Of a stretch of 64,000 nucleotides of DNA, positions 11,089-24,100 are shown one piece after another. Within the stretch, counting starts at the first letter, position 1. Each line of letters begins with the position of its first letter. Source of the DNA: Aristolochia californica (lineage: Eukaryota > Streptophyta > Magnoliopsida > Piperales > Aristolochiaceae); the NCBI GenBank assembly GCA_029961685.1, contig JARWKL010000001.1:54462062-54526061 (forward strand), in the 5' to 3' direction. A model generated the notes under the pieces. It saw only the letters and a program-made list of their open reading frames with translations. It ran no database searches and was not told the origin of the DNA. The translations under genes were made by a program, and so were the position numbers.

Positions 11089-12637
11089 TAGCTCTCAACA
11101 CACTCCTTTTTAAACTTTTCCTCTTCTCTTTGTCGCTACAATATTTAATCGCCTGGCACTGTTGTGTTAGTAGACAATTCCCATCAATTACCATGTGAGA
11201 TAGAAGCAAAAAAAGAGACGGGCAAGGAGTGCTCACAAGATAAGTTGGTTTGGTTTTCATCAATGAGGTAGGGACGCAATTCGTTTTCATAAAAGCTTTT
11301 AGCTTGGGCGACAAGGGAATGAATTGAGGCAGCTGTGGATGGACGAGGAAGAAAGGAACAGGAGACCCTCGGTCCTTAATATTTGTCTCTATTTGGTCCC
11401 CAAGGGCTTCTTCAACATTGCCGTCCATGATGAGAATCAGCTGCCATTATACCTGAGAAAAAAAAGTAGCTTCAAAGGCAGCCATTAGAAAGACTATTTG
11501 TATCTACAAACAAAGCCATTTTGAACGATTTTCTCCTTCAGTAAGCTTCAAGTAAACTAACTGTAGAACAAGAAAAGAATCGGTAACTGTTTCTGGTGTA
11601 GACATAGCTGACAACTTTACGTTGTTCGTTTCAGAAATGGGACGAAAGTAGCAAACAAGACAAGCTATGAGCAGGAAGAAGAAGCTTTATGGGTCTTCAT
11701 CACCATTTGCTTCATCGTGGGTGGGGCAGAGGCTCTTTAGGGTCACATGACGAGCTGATAGGCTTGCAGGGTCACTCCAATGAGAGTGATATGGGGTGGG
11801 TGCTGCTGTATCCTTTGGCTGCTTCTGGGTTGATTCAAGTTGAGAGATTTGGAGCATCAGAATTCAGAAGCCTTTGGCTTTTTCCTCTTCCAGACAGCTT
11901 TGTCTGTTTGAATTACTATTGACAGCCAAAGCTACAGTTCAATCGGAGAATGAGATTCAACTGAACATTGGCCACCATTAATGGTTTCTAACTAGATTCT
12001 AACTTGAGACGTTACTCGATATTTGTTGGCAAACTCTGAAGCAAATAAATGTACCAGCTCGACCAACTTTCTCTGTGATAAATCGTAGTAATGAGAGACA
12101 TTCGTGGTCCCCCGAGAATTGCTATATCATTTAAAAATTGTTGGATTTACTCATCTGACGGAAGGATGATAATGTTTGACCCTCCATTTCTCTCTCTTTA
12201 TGTCTGGGTGGCTCTCTAAATTATCATCAATTTGACACAAATGTACCAAGCTACCCGTGAAGGGTACAAATTATAATTTAATGGAAGAGAATAAGAAGAG
12301 AAAAAAAATAGAAAGAGAAGGCACCACAATATAGAAAGAGCCACTTTCAAGAAACATGGGGCATGGAGGGGGAAAAGGGAAAATGCCCATTGGTTGTGGA
12401 GCATGAGGGCGGAAGGGGGATAATGCCCCCTCTTCTTGATAAGATAAGATCTTAATTTATTAGATTTATCTTTAATTGATGTAATCTTTTAATTATTAGA
12501 ATCTCTCGTAGATTAATATAGTCTTTTCAATTTTCTAGAATTTCTCCTCAAGTTTTGTAATCCTAGTTGTTTAAAGAGTTTCTCAAATAAGGGGGTGTTC
12601 GCCCCAAATTATCCATGTGCCTACACGTGAGAGGAAG
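11089..12637. other. intergenic DNA without a recognised gene
   Basis: Non-coding. Some open frames exist but none looks like a known protein. The stretch ~12290-12600 (purine-rich, then gttgtttaaagag and gggggtgttcgcccc) resembles decayed LTR sequence, but I found no partner LTR. Confidence 0.5.
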
Positions 12638-13170
12638 TGTTAATAATAGTCCCACATACATTAGTGAGTACAAAGAACTTGCGTTTATTAGTTAACAAAA
12701 AAAAGTTTCTTAAGTGGCTAGTCATTTTGGGATAGGTCATTTGACCCAATTTAACAGGTATCAAACAAATCCTTCTTTGGGACATTCTCCATATCAAATG
12801 TTAATCGAATAGAAGATTAATTCCACAAGATTGCAGAATGATGATTTATTAGATTATATGCTTCACATCAAGTGTACTTTATTTGTCAATATTATGCTTA
12901 AATGAGAAATATTAAAGTCTAGTTTAGAAAGAAAAAAAGGTTTCATGTCAATTTGATCTCTCTATAGTGAGATATCCCCATCGGAGTCGACTAGGGGTCT
13001 ACAATAGAACAAAACCAATCATACAATAGTAAATGATTCAAAGTGAGAACTTTATACCAAATTAAATATCACCAAGTCTATTTTCTAGAGCAACAAGTTG
13101 TTTGATATTCGGAGCTACATTCTATGAGATATCACCATTAGAAGTCATAAAGGTTAGTCCAATTGAAAGT
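12638..13170 (+). mobile_element. TRIM-family LTR joined to a retrotransposon leader
   Basis: 12638-12756 (119 bp, same length as the complete copy) matches the TRIM LTR, starting tgttaataatagtcccaca and ending tttaaca. It is preceded by a purine tract (gagaggaag). What follows, aggtatcaaacaaatcc, is a weak primer site. 12800-13060 then matches the leader after the primer site at 32638, sharing tgttaatcgaatagaaga and atcggagtcgactaggg. No 3' LTR is seen, because the element runs into the truncated LTR element at 13287. Confidence 0.5.
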
Positions 13171-13286
13171 TTCTGTTTTCTTCTTTGAGCCCATTCAACC
13201 TAACCCTCCATTTTCCTTCTCCCATTATCTAAAAACCTTAAAAATTATTCTTTTACCACATTCTATTTGTTTTACTTCATGCTAGA

Positions 13287-16088
13287 GTCTTATTAAGTAT
13301 ACAATTAAACTACCTTTGTCCTAATTACACCCCAACTTGAACACTTAAAGATAGGTCTTATCATAATTAAATAACCCAATATAAATAGAACACTAACATG
13401 ACTAAAACACCTTAAAACTGAAACTCTTCTGTGAGACTTCCTTCCATAATAATTGTGGCTCTATAAGACTTCTTATTATGTAAGACTTATAATGCTACCT
13501 CACGTGATCATGGTGGGTCCCACCAGCTCGTGTGATCATGGTGGGTTCATATCTTATGGGTTTGGGCCCATCTTCCAACATTTTTCCTCAAGTTGGGGGT
13601 GAGAAAACATCATGAACTCCCAACTTACTGCAAATTATATTTATGATCTTCTCATAAAAAAATGTCAGTCCTCCATATCTTCCAACACCCACTCACGCTG
13701 GTGCTCTCTTCCACGAAGCCTCGTTGGCATAAGATAAGTGAGAGTAAAATCACTCCAAACCGTATGACATTGCTCCATACTCCAGTCATAACCCATGTTG
13801 GATGTAGGGCACACTCCTATCTTTCACAAGTAGTGAATCTATATGTTGTGCTCAGAAGTGTAGTAAAAACTCCTCCATCACTATGTCCCTCCATAGGACA
13901 ACGACTCTCAAGTGGTAGGAGTAATAAATGGTAATTAAGGGGAGTAACATATATGTAGTAATAAACTCCTCCATCATGGTGTCCCAACCTAGGCATCGAC
14001 TCCCACAGGTAGAAATGGGTGATAAATATCTGTCTTTCACAAGATGACTATAAAAGACGTGATACGTGATAAATGTCTATCGTTCACAAAACGACAATAA
14101 AAGAAGTGATAAGTGGGTAACGCCTGTCATTCACAAGATGGAGATTAAAGACCCACGGGTATATATATATATAAGTCCCAATGGACTTAAAACACCCAAC
14201 CATGATGGACTTAAACTCCCAACCAAAACAACACGCAAGAGGTTGGCCCGAAGAAGTATGTGAGAGTCAAATAAAGGATGGTAGGAGTAAGGTTGTCAAA
14301 TAACCAATAGGTAATAGGTAATAGGTAAAGAGTAATATAGGATGCTGAGGCCACCACTTATTCAATAATAACGTCTCATCCAAAGAGACACAATAACTGC
14401 AGCTGAAATGGGCCTAGGCCCATATAACACAAACCAAAATAGTAAAATCCTTGTAAAAGGACGCATGAAATAATTCAATGCGAGTATTTGCACCAAATAA
14501 TATGTTGACCAAGGAATATGTTGTGAATACCTCAAAATAATAATCCAGCCAGAGAAATAGAATAAAGTCGAGCCAAGTCAGGTATCACCAATAATTACCA
14601 CAATTATTACTGTGAGTCAGGATTCTTGATCTTCAATTTTCTTTGCTGCAAAAAATTTCTTCTTAGATGCAAAAGATTCATCTTTTGTGCTCCACCTTTC
14701 TTGAATATTTTGGTCACATAAAACTTACCACAACATATGGAATAAAATACTTCTTTCTTGTACTTCTTCTATTTCTCCCCCTCAAGCTGAGAGGTAATGG
14801 CAATGTTCCCAGCTTGAACCAAATAGCATAGATGTAATAACCGAAAAAGGGGTAAGTGAGATATTTTCCTGATATAGTTGATCAATAATAGCAACTCAAA
14901 AAGTGACGCAAAACAATCGGTTTAAATTCAGATTTTTCAATGCAACAGGATACCAGTATGACCTATGATTCTTTCAATGGGAATATATCCTGAAATATTG
15001 ATCAAATTAATATAAAATTTTCTCCTTATGAACTAGACTTAAATACTTTTCATCCAAGTATAACTTCTCTTCATAAAATATACTTTTATTGAGATATATA
15101 ATCTGATAGATTTTGGTCACTATAATTTGGCCGAACTAAGTATTCTTTCCCCTTTTGCTAGCATAACCATTGACTCTTGCAAGATCAATATCTCTATATA
15201 AAAACTCAGATCGAGAATTGGTTGAATATGTAAGAAAATAGACTTACAGATCTTTCTTTGGATATATAATTCTCCATATAAAGTTTCGTTATTGATAGCA
15301 TAAAATGGCTTGAAAGTTGAATCCTTCTGATGTTGCTCGAACCTCTCTTGCAATCTGACTTTTGTTGCTTCAAATATTGATTTCTCTTTGTAGAAAACTT
15401 CGATTGCCAAAATTCTTTTTTCGTTGGAAAGTAGACTCGAATATCTTTCATTCAATATATAATATATAATATGAAAAGCTCAGTATAGATGTGAAAACAT
15501 AAAGACAATAACTGGTATAGAGACTAAAAAAAAAAGAAAAATACAAACCTAAACTGTTAGAGATAATAAATAAAAAATGATCACATTACCTTTGTGGATT
15601 GACCGAGTCAACTCACAAAACTTGCTTTGATACTATGTTAAATTTATGGAAAAGAGAAATACTTCATTGACTTATTATAATCAGAGTACATGAACCTCTA
15701 TTTATAATAGAAGAAAGTAATAGAGTCCAACTATACTTAAACTACCTTAGTCCCAATTACACCCAAACTATAAAGATAAATCCTAGCATAATTAAATAAC
15801 CCAATATAAATAAAAGACTAACATGACTAAAACACTTTTAAACTGAAACTCTTTTGTGAGACTTCATTCCATAATAATTGTAGCTCTATAAGACTTTTTA
15901 TTGTGTAAGACTTCTTATTGTGTAAGACTTCTTATTATATAAGACTCATAATGCCACCTATCATGGTGGGTCCCACCAGCTTGTGTGATCACGGTGGGTC
16001 CATATCTTATGGGCTTGGGCCCATCTTGCAATACTCTTGAATATGTGGTCCTTCCTTGGTTGTGTGGCCTTGGGCCCATCTTCCAACA
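13287..16088 (-). mobile_element. non-autonomous LTR retrotransposon R1, no pol genes
   Basis: On the minus strand the 5' LTR is 16088-15636 (453 bp, TG...CA). It is followed directly by the primer site tagtatcaaagcaag (rc of 15621-15635). The 3' LTR is 13580-~13287, truncated, and is preceded in element direction by the purine tract (rc of 13581-13603, ccccaacttgaggaaaaa). The LTRs share blocks such as cataattaaataacccaata and atggtgggtcccaccagct. The ~2 kb interior has only short scattered open frames and no gag, protease, integrase or RT motif. The interior 14640-15635 matches R2 at 58085-59795. It probably depends on another element for movement. Confidence 0.5.
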
Positions 16089-18155
16089 TAATAATTTTTA
16101 GTAAAGGTAAGGTTGATCTTTCAAGAGGAGTGGAATGATAAAATCCTAATTTATGTAAAAACACAATTGTACCAAGCTAGGGGAGGGGTGAAAATTGTAT
16201 TTCGAGGGGTTTTTAAAAAAGTCTAAGGGACACCACCTTAATGGCAATTGCCTTCTTTCAATTCCTAGAATATTTCAATCACTCAAGCATTCATTGCATT
16301 CAAGCTCTAGTATATCATTTCTTATTCCTCGAAGGATTGGATTATGGAAATCTTTAGGAGAAAGTTGTCTTTCAATATCAAAATGGTGTAAATTTTTATT
16401 TTTGTTTGTATTTTTCAATATTCTTTGAGAGGTGTTCTAGGACTTAGAATCTAGAAGGGAAGAGCTATAATCTACTTGTATAATCTCTGAGAGAGATTAT
16501 ATGGTATAATCAAGCATTACAGTAGTCTTAAAGAAAGCCAAAACCTCTTTTAAGTGTATAAATTTCATTTAATAAAGCTTATTAGTAATTTTTTCTTGAG
16601 CAAGTGTTGGAAGGTGGGCTGAAGCACACACGACAAAGGATGTCCCACATGTTCAAGTGTGTTAGAAGATGAATTCAAACTCATAAGACCAAGGAATACC
16701 CACAACCAAGAGAGGTGGACGGTGGACTCAAGCCCACAAACCAAGCAAAGCCCACACAGTGGTGGCATGATTTTCTTTGGTGCTCAACGGAAGACAATCT
16801 ACCTCGTCCTCCTGAGACGTTCTCAAGTTAGATTTTCTTCTGGTGCTCAACGGAAGACAATGTAGCTCACTCTCTGATATCTTCTTCACGCATTTCTTCT
16901 CCCTGACTCTTTACCGGCCCCTCGTTAAGTCAGACAACCACATCCCAGGAAAATAAAACTGGTGATCACCGAGCCTGCTGTTTCGCATAACGGAAAAGTT
17001 AGTTTGATTTGAAGCTGGTTTTTCCACCCCCGAGACTCCTCGTCGGTGTAGTTTGATCACTTGCCTCGCCTGAACCGACGACTCATCTCATCAACAACTC
17101 GAATCTACCACCGGAATCTGTTCCAGCTTCACGACTGGTGCACTGAACAAGAAAAAATGCTTGTCGTCGTCTTTTAAACAAAATGAGAGGGCCTTCTCGT
17201 CGAGACGAGATGGGATGGGACTTGCCAGAAGTCAGGTTCCAGTGACAAGACGAGATTTCCGAAAGCTTGCTGAGACGGGATTGATTTATTACTGGAAATC
17301 CTGCACTGGCCTTTCCATATCGAGTTGGGCGACATTATCTCACGACTCTCTTATTGTTGCTCCGCTACAGAAACAGGAGGTGTTGTTCCAAACAGAGCCC
17401 TGATATCACTACCCTCCGAGAGATCTACTCATTGCTATCTTTCCAGCCAAAACCAATCATTGTTTCCACAACAGCTAGCTGATTGATCTCTCTTTCTGCA
17501 AATAACTTCAACAACAAACTTGCCACCGTTGTCATCACCGAGTATTCAGACATTAACAGCCGATGTCTCTGGTACGAAAATCATGTGTTATCTCTGCCAG
17601 TATTAATTCTTGCAGCAATCTCATTTTTTCCTGTTGACGGAGATTTTCTTTGGCGGAAAGTTTCCCTTGCCCACTCGTTTAATCAACCGAGAGACCATGG
17701 TGAATAATTCAATTTGTCGAGTCAAACCAACGAACAAGGCTGACCATTCTGTTCTATTCTGTTCCGCCTGGGTTAACCCCACGTTAGAGATATGGGGTTC
17801 TATCAAACTGTTAAAAGACACCCGTGAGTGTAAAGGTGGCATGGCGAGGAATTAGAATGCACATAAGCCAAGGAAAACTTAACGAGAAAATTAGCAATCC
17901 TATTCCCCCACCCCAAATTAACAATAGAAACACTGTAAAACATGCTTTCCCACCAACTGACAAGTACACCTCAACTGCCCAGAGAGAAACCAACAGAACA
18001 GGTAATATCGATCCGGAATAAAAAAAATTGTTTATTTACCTCTCAGTTGTTGGACTTATTGAGCAAATCTAAAGTTAAGAAGTGTAATTGTTAAAATTCT
18101 AAAATGAGAAGTCGCAGCCTTCTACTCTCAGTGTAAATGCAAAATTGGTTCCAAC
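16089..18155. other. intergenic DNA between R1 and MDH
   Basis: No gene recognised. A ~30-bp segment ending tggtgctcaacggaagacaa occurs twice (to 16798 and to 16861, 63 bp apart). 16900-17700 is less AT-rich than its surroundings and has open frames up to ~80 codons, but I recognise no domain. It could be an old exon remnant or a non-coding transcript. The MDH 3' UTR should lie at the right end. Confidence 0.5.
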
Positions 18156-21100
18156 TTAATTCTCATTTGCAAACTTGATTCCCTTCTCGATGGAGGCCTT
18201 GAGTTCCGGCTTGAGCTTTTCTAGTCCTTCTTTCTCATAGTCAGAGAGAGAGCCCAACCCAAGTACTTCTTCTACTCCATTCTTACCGAGTCTTACCTGC
18301 AAAGTGGACAGATTTTCCATGTAGGTACATGGAAACAAGATCAGTTAAATGATACCAACCAAAGTTTCACAAAGCTACTCTTGCGGGGTGCCAAAAACAT
18401 GATCTTCTCTTGGGGGCTAACACATGAACCTAAAACAGAAACTTGAGTTTTATCTATATGATCAACTAAGTCGCCAGAGAAATTAGATGCAAAAGCAGGC
18501 CATAGACAACCTTGGTAACCTTATCAGACCTCAAAAAAGTGTCAAGATTGTTTCTTTGTAACGTTTTTCATAAAAAAAAAAAAATGTAGAATATTAATTT
18601 TATAGAAACATACGCAAAGATTCTGATTTACTTGAAATCAATAGATTCATGAGCTAATCAATCCTCTTTAAGCCCAACATTCTTCAGATATTTGCCAACA
18701 ACTTGTCTTCAGGGGAGCAATACAAATCTGAAGAATTAAAAGCAGCTAACCGTACATCAATCAAGCACTAGTTTTTTTTACTTTCTTTGGTAGCCTTGAC
18801 TTTGAATTCTTTGGGGGTCATAACATAGAAGGCAAAGGCATGTCAAGTATGAGCACCGCAAGTAGATAACGGCCTCCATAAACAGATGTTTGATGTGTCA
18901 ATTTATTAGTGGCGGAACAGACTTATTTTCACTAGTTCGCCTAGATTGTCAAAATGTAACATGAGATTCGGTGCTTGCATGCTGTAAACTTTTATCAACT
19001 TATGCTATACCAGAAACAACAATGACTATACAGATAAAAGTAAAACTGCACAGTACAAGTAGTAGGAAATTTAAATTTAGAAGAAAAGAATCCCCAAACA
19101 GTTGCAATAGTGCTCGTCCAAAAACATTAGCCAGCTTGTCTCACAAAATACATCCTAATGATAATCTAGGAACGAAAGCAATATTGACCTCAAAATGCAA
19201 ACTCTGGTTAGTAAAATGAGCAAAAAATATTAAAACCAGCTTTAACAAAAAAAAAAAAAAAAAAAATGAAGGTAAGGAGCTAGTTACAGAAACCCAAACT
19301 CCACTTATATATCTACAAGCAAAACTTGTAACTTAGATGATGTATCAGCCTGTAAAAAGTGTAGAGAAAACTAGTGTCAAAATTTTTTAAGCAAAGTTTT
19401 CTCTCAGCAGGTTTGCTTCATTTACCGCATATTTTTCTTTATTTCCACTCCCTTGATGCAGCATCCAACTACCAAAATTTGACACCCCATGCAGGTAAAA
19501 TATACTATTTGCGGGGGTGCAAGTGAAAGTTATGAATGCTCATACAAACTCTTAGCTCAACTCCACTAAAAAATAGAACAAGGTACTACATCCAAACTTT
19601 TTTCTTATGGAAGGTACTCCATCTAGTCATAACTGAGAGCATGGAAAATGGACTCAAATCCATTCAATGGTTGGCTGAACCCACACGTTACACTCTAAGA
19701 AACTTTAGTATTTATAACTTATTCTTAATTATATCTACAACAGTGGCATTATAACCACTTACGATTTAATATTTCAGAAAAAATAACCTTAAAACGATAT
19801 CAAGCAGAGAGGTGATCACATAGAAAAAAGTGTAGAGAAAGAAATGATACTTAAGCTGTCACATTTGAATATAGTAGCTAAATTAGAAAACAAATGCACC
19901 CAAGTTGCATGGATTTGAGTCAGTAATCTTTTTCATCTATCTAATTTAACAATGACATCAAATCACGAGTGATATTCAAACAACAATAGGAAAAAAAAAG
20001 TTAATTGCATGAGTTGTATTCTTATCTCTAGAAAATTGGCTTTGTTAGAAGATGTATTTGTGAAGAAGAAAATAAGTTGTGTTTCTCGTTGATGTTTTTC
20101 TGTCCCAACACTTTTTTCCCCCCCGCCAGTGAGTCTTCTTATTCCTTTGGGTACAAGTCCCTTTAGTTTCTCTGCCCTTACTTCCTTTCAAAGTTTTTCT
20201 TCCAACAAGAATTCAGAGAGTAGTTAGTTCGCTGTTTATTTTCTCATGCTGCATGTTCTTCAGCCACATGGTCCTGAGGTCCAACTACATTACTTGTTTT
20301 TAGGAGCAGTCTCCTATTTTTTATCTGTTTCTGTTCAGCATGAGATGCTGAAGACGAGAAGACTTGTGTAAGAGTTCCACTTCGGCAGGACTCCTAAAAG
20401 GATAAAATTTAGCAAACTTTCTTAACAGCCTGGTAGATGTCCAACCTCTTAGGATCCTATTTTTTCTCCTAGTTACAACGTTGGACATGCTTAGATCCAG
20501 TTTCCTTCTTGGTTGCAACAACTTCAAGAAACTAAACTCAACAATGAGTTTTATTCCTTGTCTAAAAGAGACTTGAAAGTTAGTTTCTGTTTTAAAAACT
20601 TCTCTACTACTTTTAAGAGCAGCAACTCCTATTTTTTAGGCAACTCTGACTTGTTCAAAAGTTCTCTACGTTCTTGAGAAATAAGTCCTAATGTTTAAGC
20701 AACTTTCTTGTTGTCTTCTATCTAAAATGCCCTTCCAACTCTTGTTCCTTATCCATTTTAAACAACTTCAAGAACTTTAATCAAATTAGAGTTGTGTTCA
20801 TGCCTTAAATTCCTCTCACGTTCTTGTGTAGCAAGTTTTCTATTTCTTTTTAGAAAGATTTCTAAAAATGTGAAAGAATCCTAATCTTGAGTTTCCTCTT
20901 AGACATGTGCTTTGAAACGGGTAACAAATTAGAGTTTTTTTCTCCTTTTAGAATTCTTCTTTTCAAAAGAGTATTGCCTATGGTGCATGGAATTCAGAAT
21001 CCAGCTTATTGCAACTTTCTAAATTTTGGTTCTCCTATCCTAATTATTATTTAAATGCATGTCATGTTTGAGTCTCTAGCCTCAGTGTCAAAATTAGTCT

Positions 21101-24100
21101 CTTATTTGTTCTTACCTTCTCCACGCAGTAGGATGAGTGATCTAAGTTAGAATCTGTGTCACAGAAGAGCACTAAGTTTCTGTTAAAGAACAGCCTGTGA
21201 AAACTCTATAGGACTTCCTCTATTGGCTTTTTTTTTTATCACTTTGCAATGCCCACCCATTATCCGTGGCAGCCTTATGACATACCTTCTTTGAAGAATT
21301 GAAAGGTGTACACACGTTTTTTTGCTGTTGTAGGAGTAAATCTATCTAGAGTCAATAAGCATGACCTTCTTCCTTGTCTTTGGTTTTTGTCACCACAAAA
21401 GGTGTGGCAAGTTAAGAAATCAGCAAGGCATTGAGTCTTTGTATCACTGCTTGGTAGATGTTGATCCACTTGTTTGTTGGAGTATGAGATTTGTTGTCTG
21501 GCTAGGAATAATCTTACTTTTCTCCCATATGTTATTGGCTAGTCGAGTCTCTTAGTGTCATAGATCCCCAGCTTGAGGGGAAGAAGTAGGAGTATAGAGA
21601 AAGGAGGTATTTTGAAGAGCCTACTATGAAGAATTCCACGAGAGGTAGTGAATTTTTCATTAGAGTTGGTGACAAAAGACAAGTTTTTAAAGACATTCAA
21701 GAAAGGAAGAAAATGGAAGATGAAGAACCAATGTGAAGGATCGACTGCATAACAAGTTGAGGTAGAATGAGCTAAACCTGACGAGTGTGAGCCGTTGGAA
21801 GACTCAATGGGACACTCCAGCTTGATGGGCAGTGTTAGAAGATATAATTTGTGTTTAAATAGGTATTTAGGAAGTGTTTTCTTACAAACAAATTATTTCT
21901 AAGGGTGAAAAGGCAGTAGGGGTATTAGTGTCTTTTATCAATGTTTTATGCTATAATAGGTGAAAAGAGGGAACCCTAATGATTCTTGCTTCCACAATTT
22001 AACATGAAGTAAATTCTTCTCCAACTCTCTCCCACATTCTCCCTTCCCCTCTCTTATAAGTTCATAAATTTTCACAGGTTTAAAACTTGACATTTCTCTA
22101 CAACATCAACAAAGTATCACAAGCTCCAAATAATTTGATAATTCATTCTTCAAAAAAAAAGTTTTGAGAATTCAATGTAAGTGTTAGGCAAATACAAGAA
22201 CTTTTGATTCAACAAGTGTTGTAAGAAGAGCTAAACCAAGAGGCTGGCCAACAAAATTGGCTCAAATGCAACCAAATCCAATCTGATTTAAAAATGGTAC
22301 AGACCCTTTTTCCTTTTTTTTTTTTTTTAAGAAAGGATGTTTTACATATCTTTTTCCTTGGAACCAGACGACTGACATGGAAGCCATGTTGGCTAGAAAA
22401 CCAACCCAGTCAAAAAATCCAGGTTCAATTTCTCTTCAATTTGGATTGAAGATTTTGAACCATGTAAAAAGAAGAAAAACAAGAACTTAATGTAGGGGTC
22501 TCCTTTGGGAGATCAAAATCGTTCACCACCAAACCCATCCCGCATGCTAAGATATAGAATGTAAATGCACAAATCAGAAAAAAAAAATGATGCTTGACCA
22601 CCAACTTTAAGAGTTCAAGAGCAGCAAAATGTTCGTGTAAGCATTGTACTCAATACCCAAACATTTAGGGCAGTAAATTAGAGGTTATTGAATTACCTTA
22701 GAGGCAAAGAAAGGCAGTTCAGTGATGCTCGATTGCACAAAGGAGCATTCCACTACATTTGGGACACCATTAAGACCCTTCAAGCAAGCATCAGCAAAGA
22801 TTGCTCCAGCATATCTGCGCAAACAGGGGTAGGCTAATCATAGTTAGTTGTGAAGTCTAATTTCTTAGCCAATTTATTAACTGCATTACAATGACATTGA
22901 GGCCTCTACTACCACATTCAACACCTATCAAACTAACATTCAATACTTTCCTTGATTGAAAAATAAAGAAGAGGAAAAAGAGAGGTTTATATAAAATGAG
23001 AATCCCATAGCAAGAAGTAATAATAAGAGCAAGAAGACTACAAAGTGAAAAAGATAAAAGACACCAGTGAGACTGATGTGACAAATACTCGTGCTGGATA
23101 ACTAAGATTTAGATAGCATTACGGAAAGTACATAAAGTAAGACAGAAAAGAACATGCATATATGTAAATAACCAACCACACTGTAATCACCTGTGACATT
23201 TTCACAGTCCATTGACATGCAAAAAGAACAAAAAGAAAATTGAATGAAAATCGAACCAAACCTTCTAATTGCTCAACTAAAGGTATGTAAAGCAGAAAAT
23301 ATTCACTCATGCCATAATGAGCTGCATCAGATCTCAAATATAGATGGCAAGATAATCATCATTCTTTTGTCAATAAATAAATAAAAAGACTATCATCATT
23401 CTTTGAAGTTCAACAGGTACTGGAAAGGTAACAGGGTTCTCAATGACGTAAAAAAAGCAAACAACAGAGAGAGAGAGAGATAAATCTGGAGACTTCTAGA
23501 CATTTGCGGCCATTGTACATGGTGGTCGTCTTAGAGATCATCCATTCTAGAAGATCTTAATTCACAATGCAGCAAGCATTAACATCATACCACTTCAATC
23601 AGTGAAAAGGCTCGGAAAGACCCAGGCAGATCTAAAATCTGACAATGTAATCATATCTGGCTTCAATGACAGCAAGTCCCGAGCAATTAGAGTCATCCCA
23701 TTATAAAGCATGAAGGAATGTGAAGCTAATTGAAGTCAACTTCACTAGTTAATTTCATAAAATATATTATAATATTCTAATAATAATAATAATAATAATC
23801 CCCTCTTACACCAAAATTTCTTAGAATTTTATTAATTTTACCTAACCATAAAGGCTTTGGACCCATTTACATTAAAAACACTTTTAAATAAGCTAATTGA
23901 TAGATATTCAAATATTTATTTATTTTTTAATTTTCATATTAGATTTTTTTAGAGGACATTTGCTTTTTTGAAAATTTTAGAGCCCATCTTTCACATAGAG
24001 CTCTTCACGTTCATCTCTCAGCCAACTTCTGCACTTAAAAAAGACCTCCAATCCAATTATTAATGATTGAAATAAAAATGATGTATAAAACATAGAAATA

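Noticed and set aside
11689..11922. Gene upstream of the IPGA1-like gene
   Set aside because: A 77-codon open frame with no family similarity and no splice partners.
17161..17403. Protein-coding gene of ~80 codons
   Set aside because: No recognisable domain, no neighbouring exon in frame, and no support beyond an open frame.
23461..23482. GA microsatellite as a regulatory site
   Set aside because: A short simple repeat deep in the MDH intron with no nearby promoter signal.
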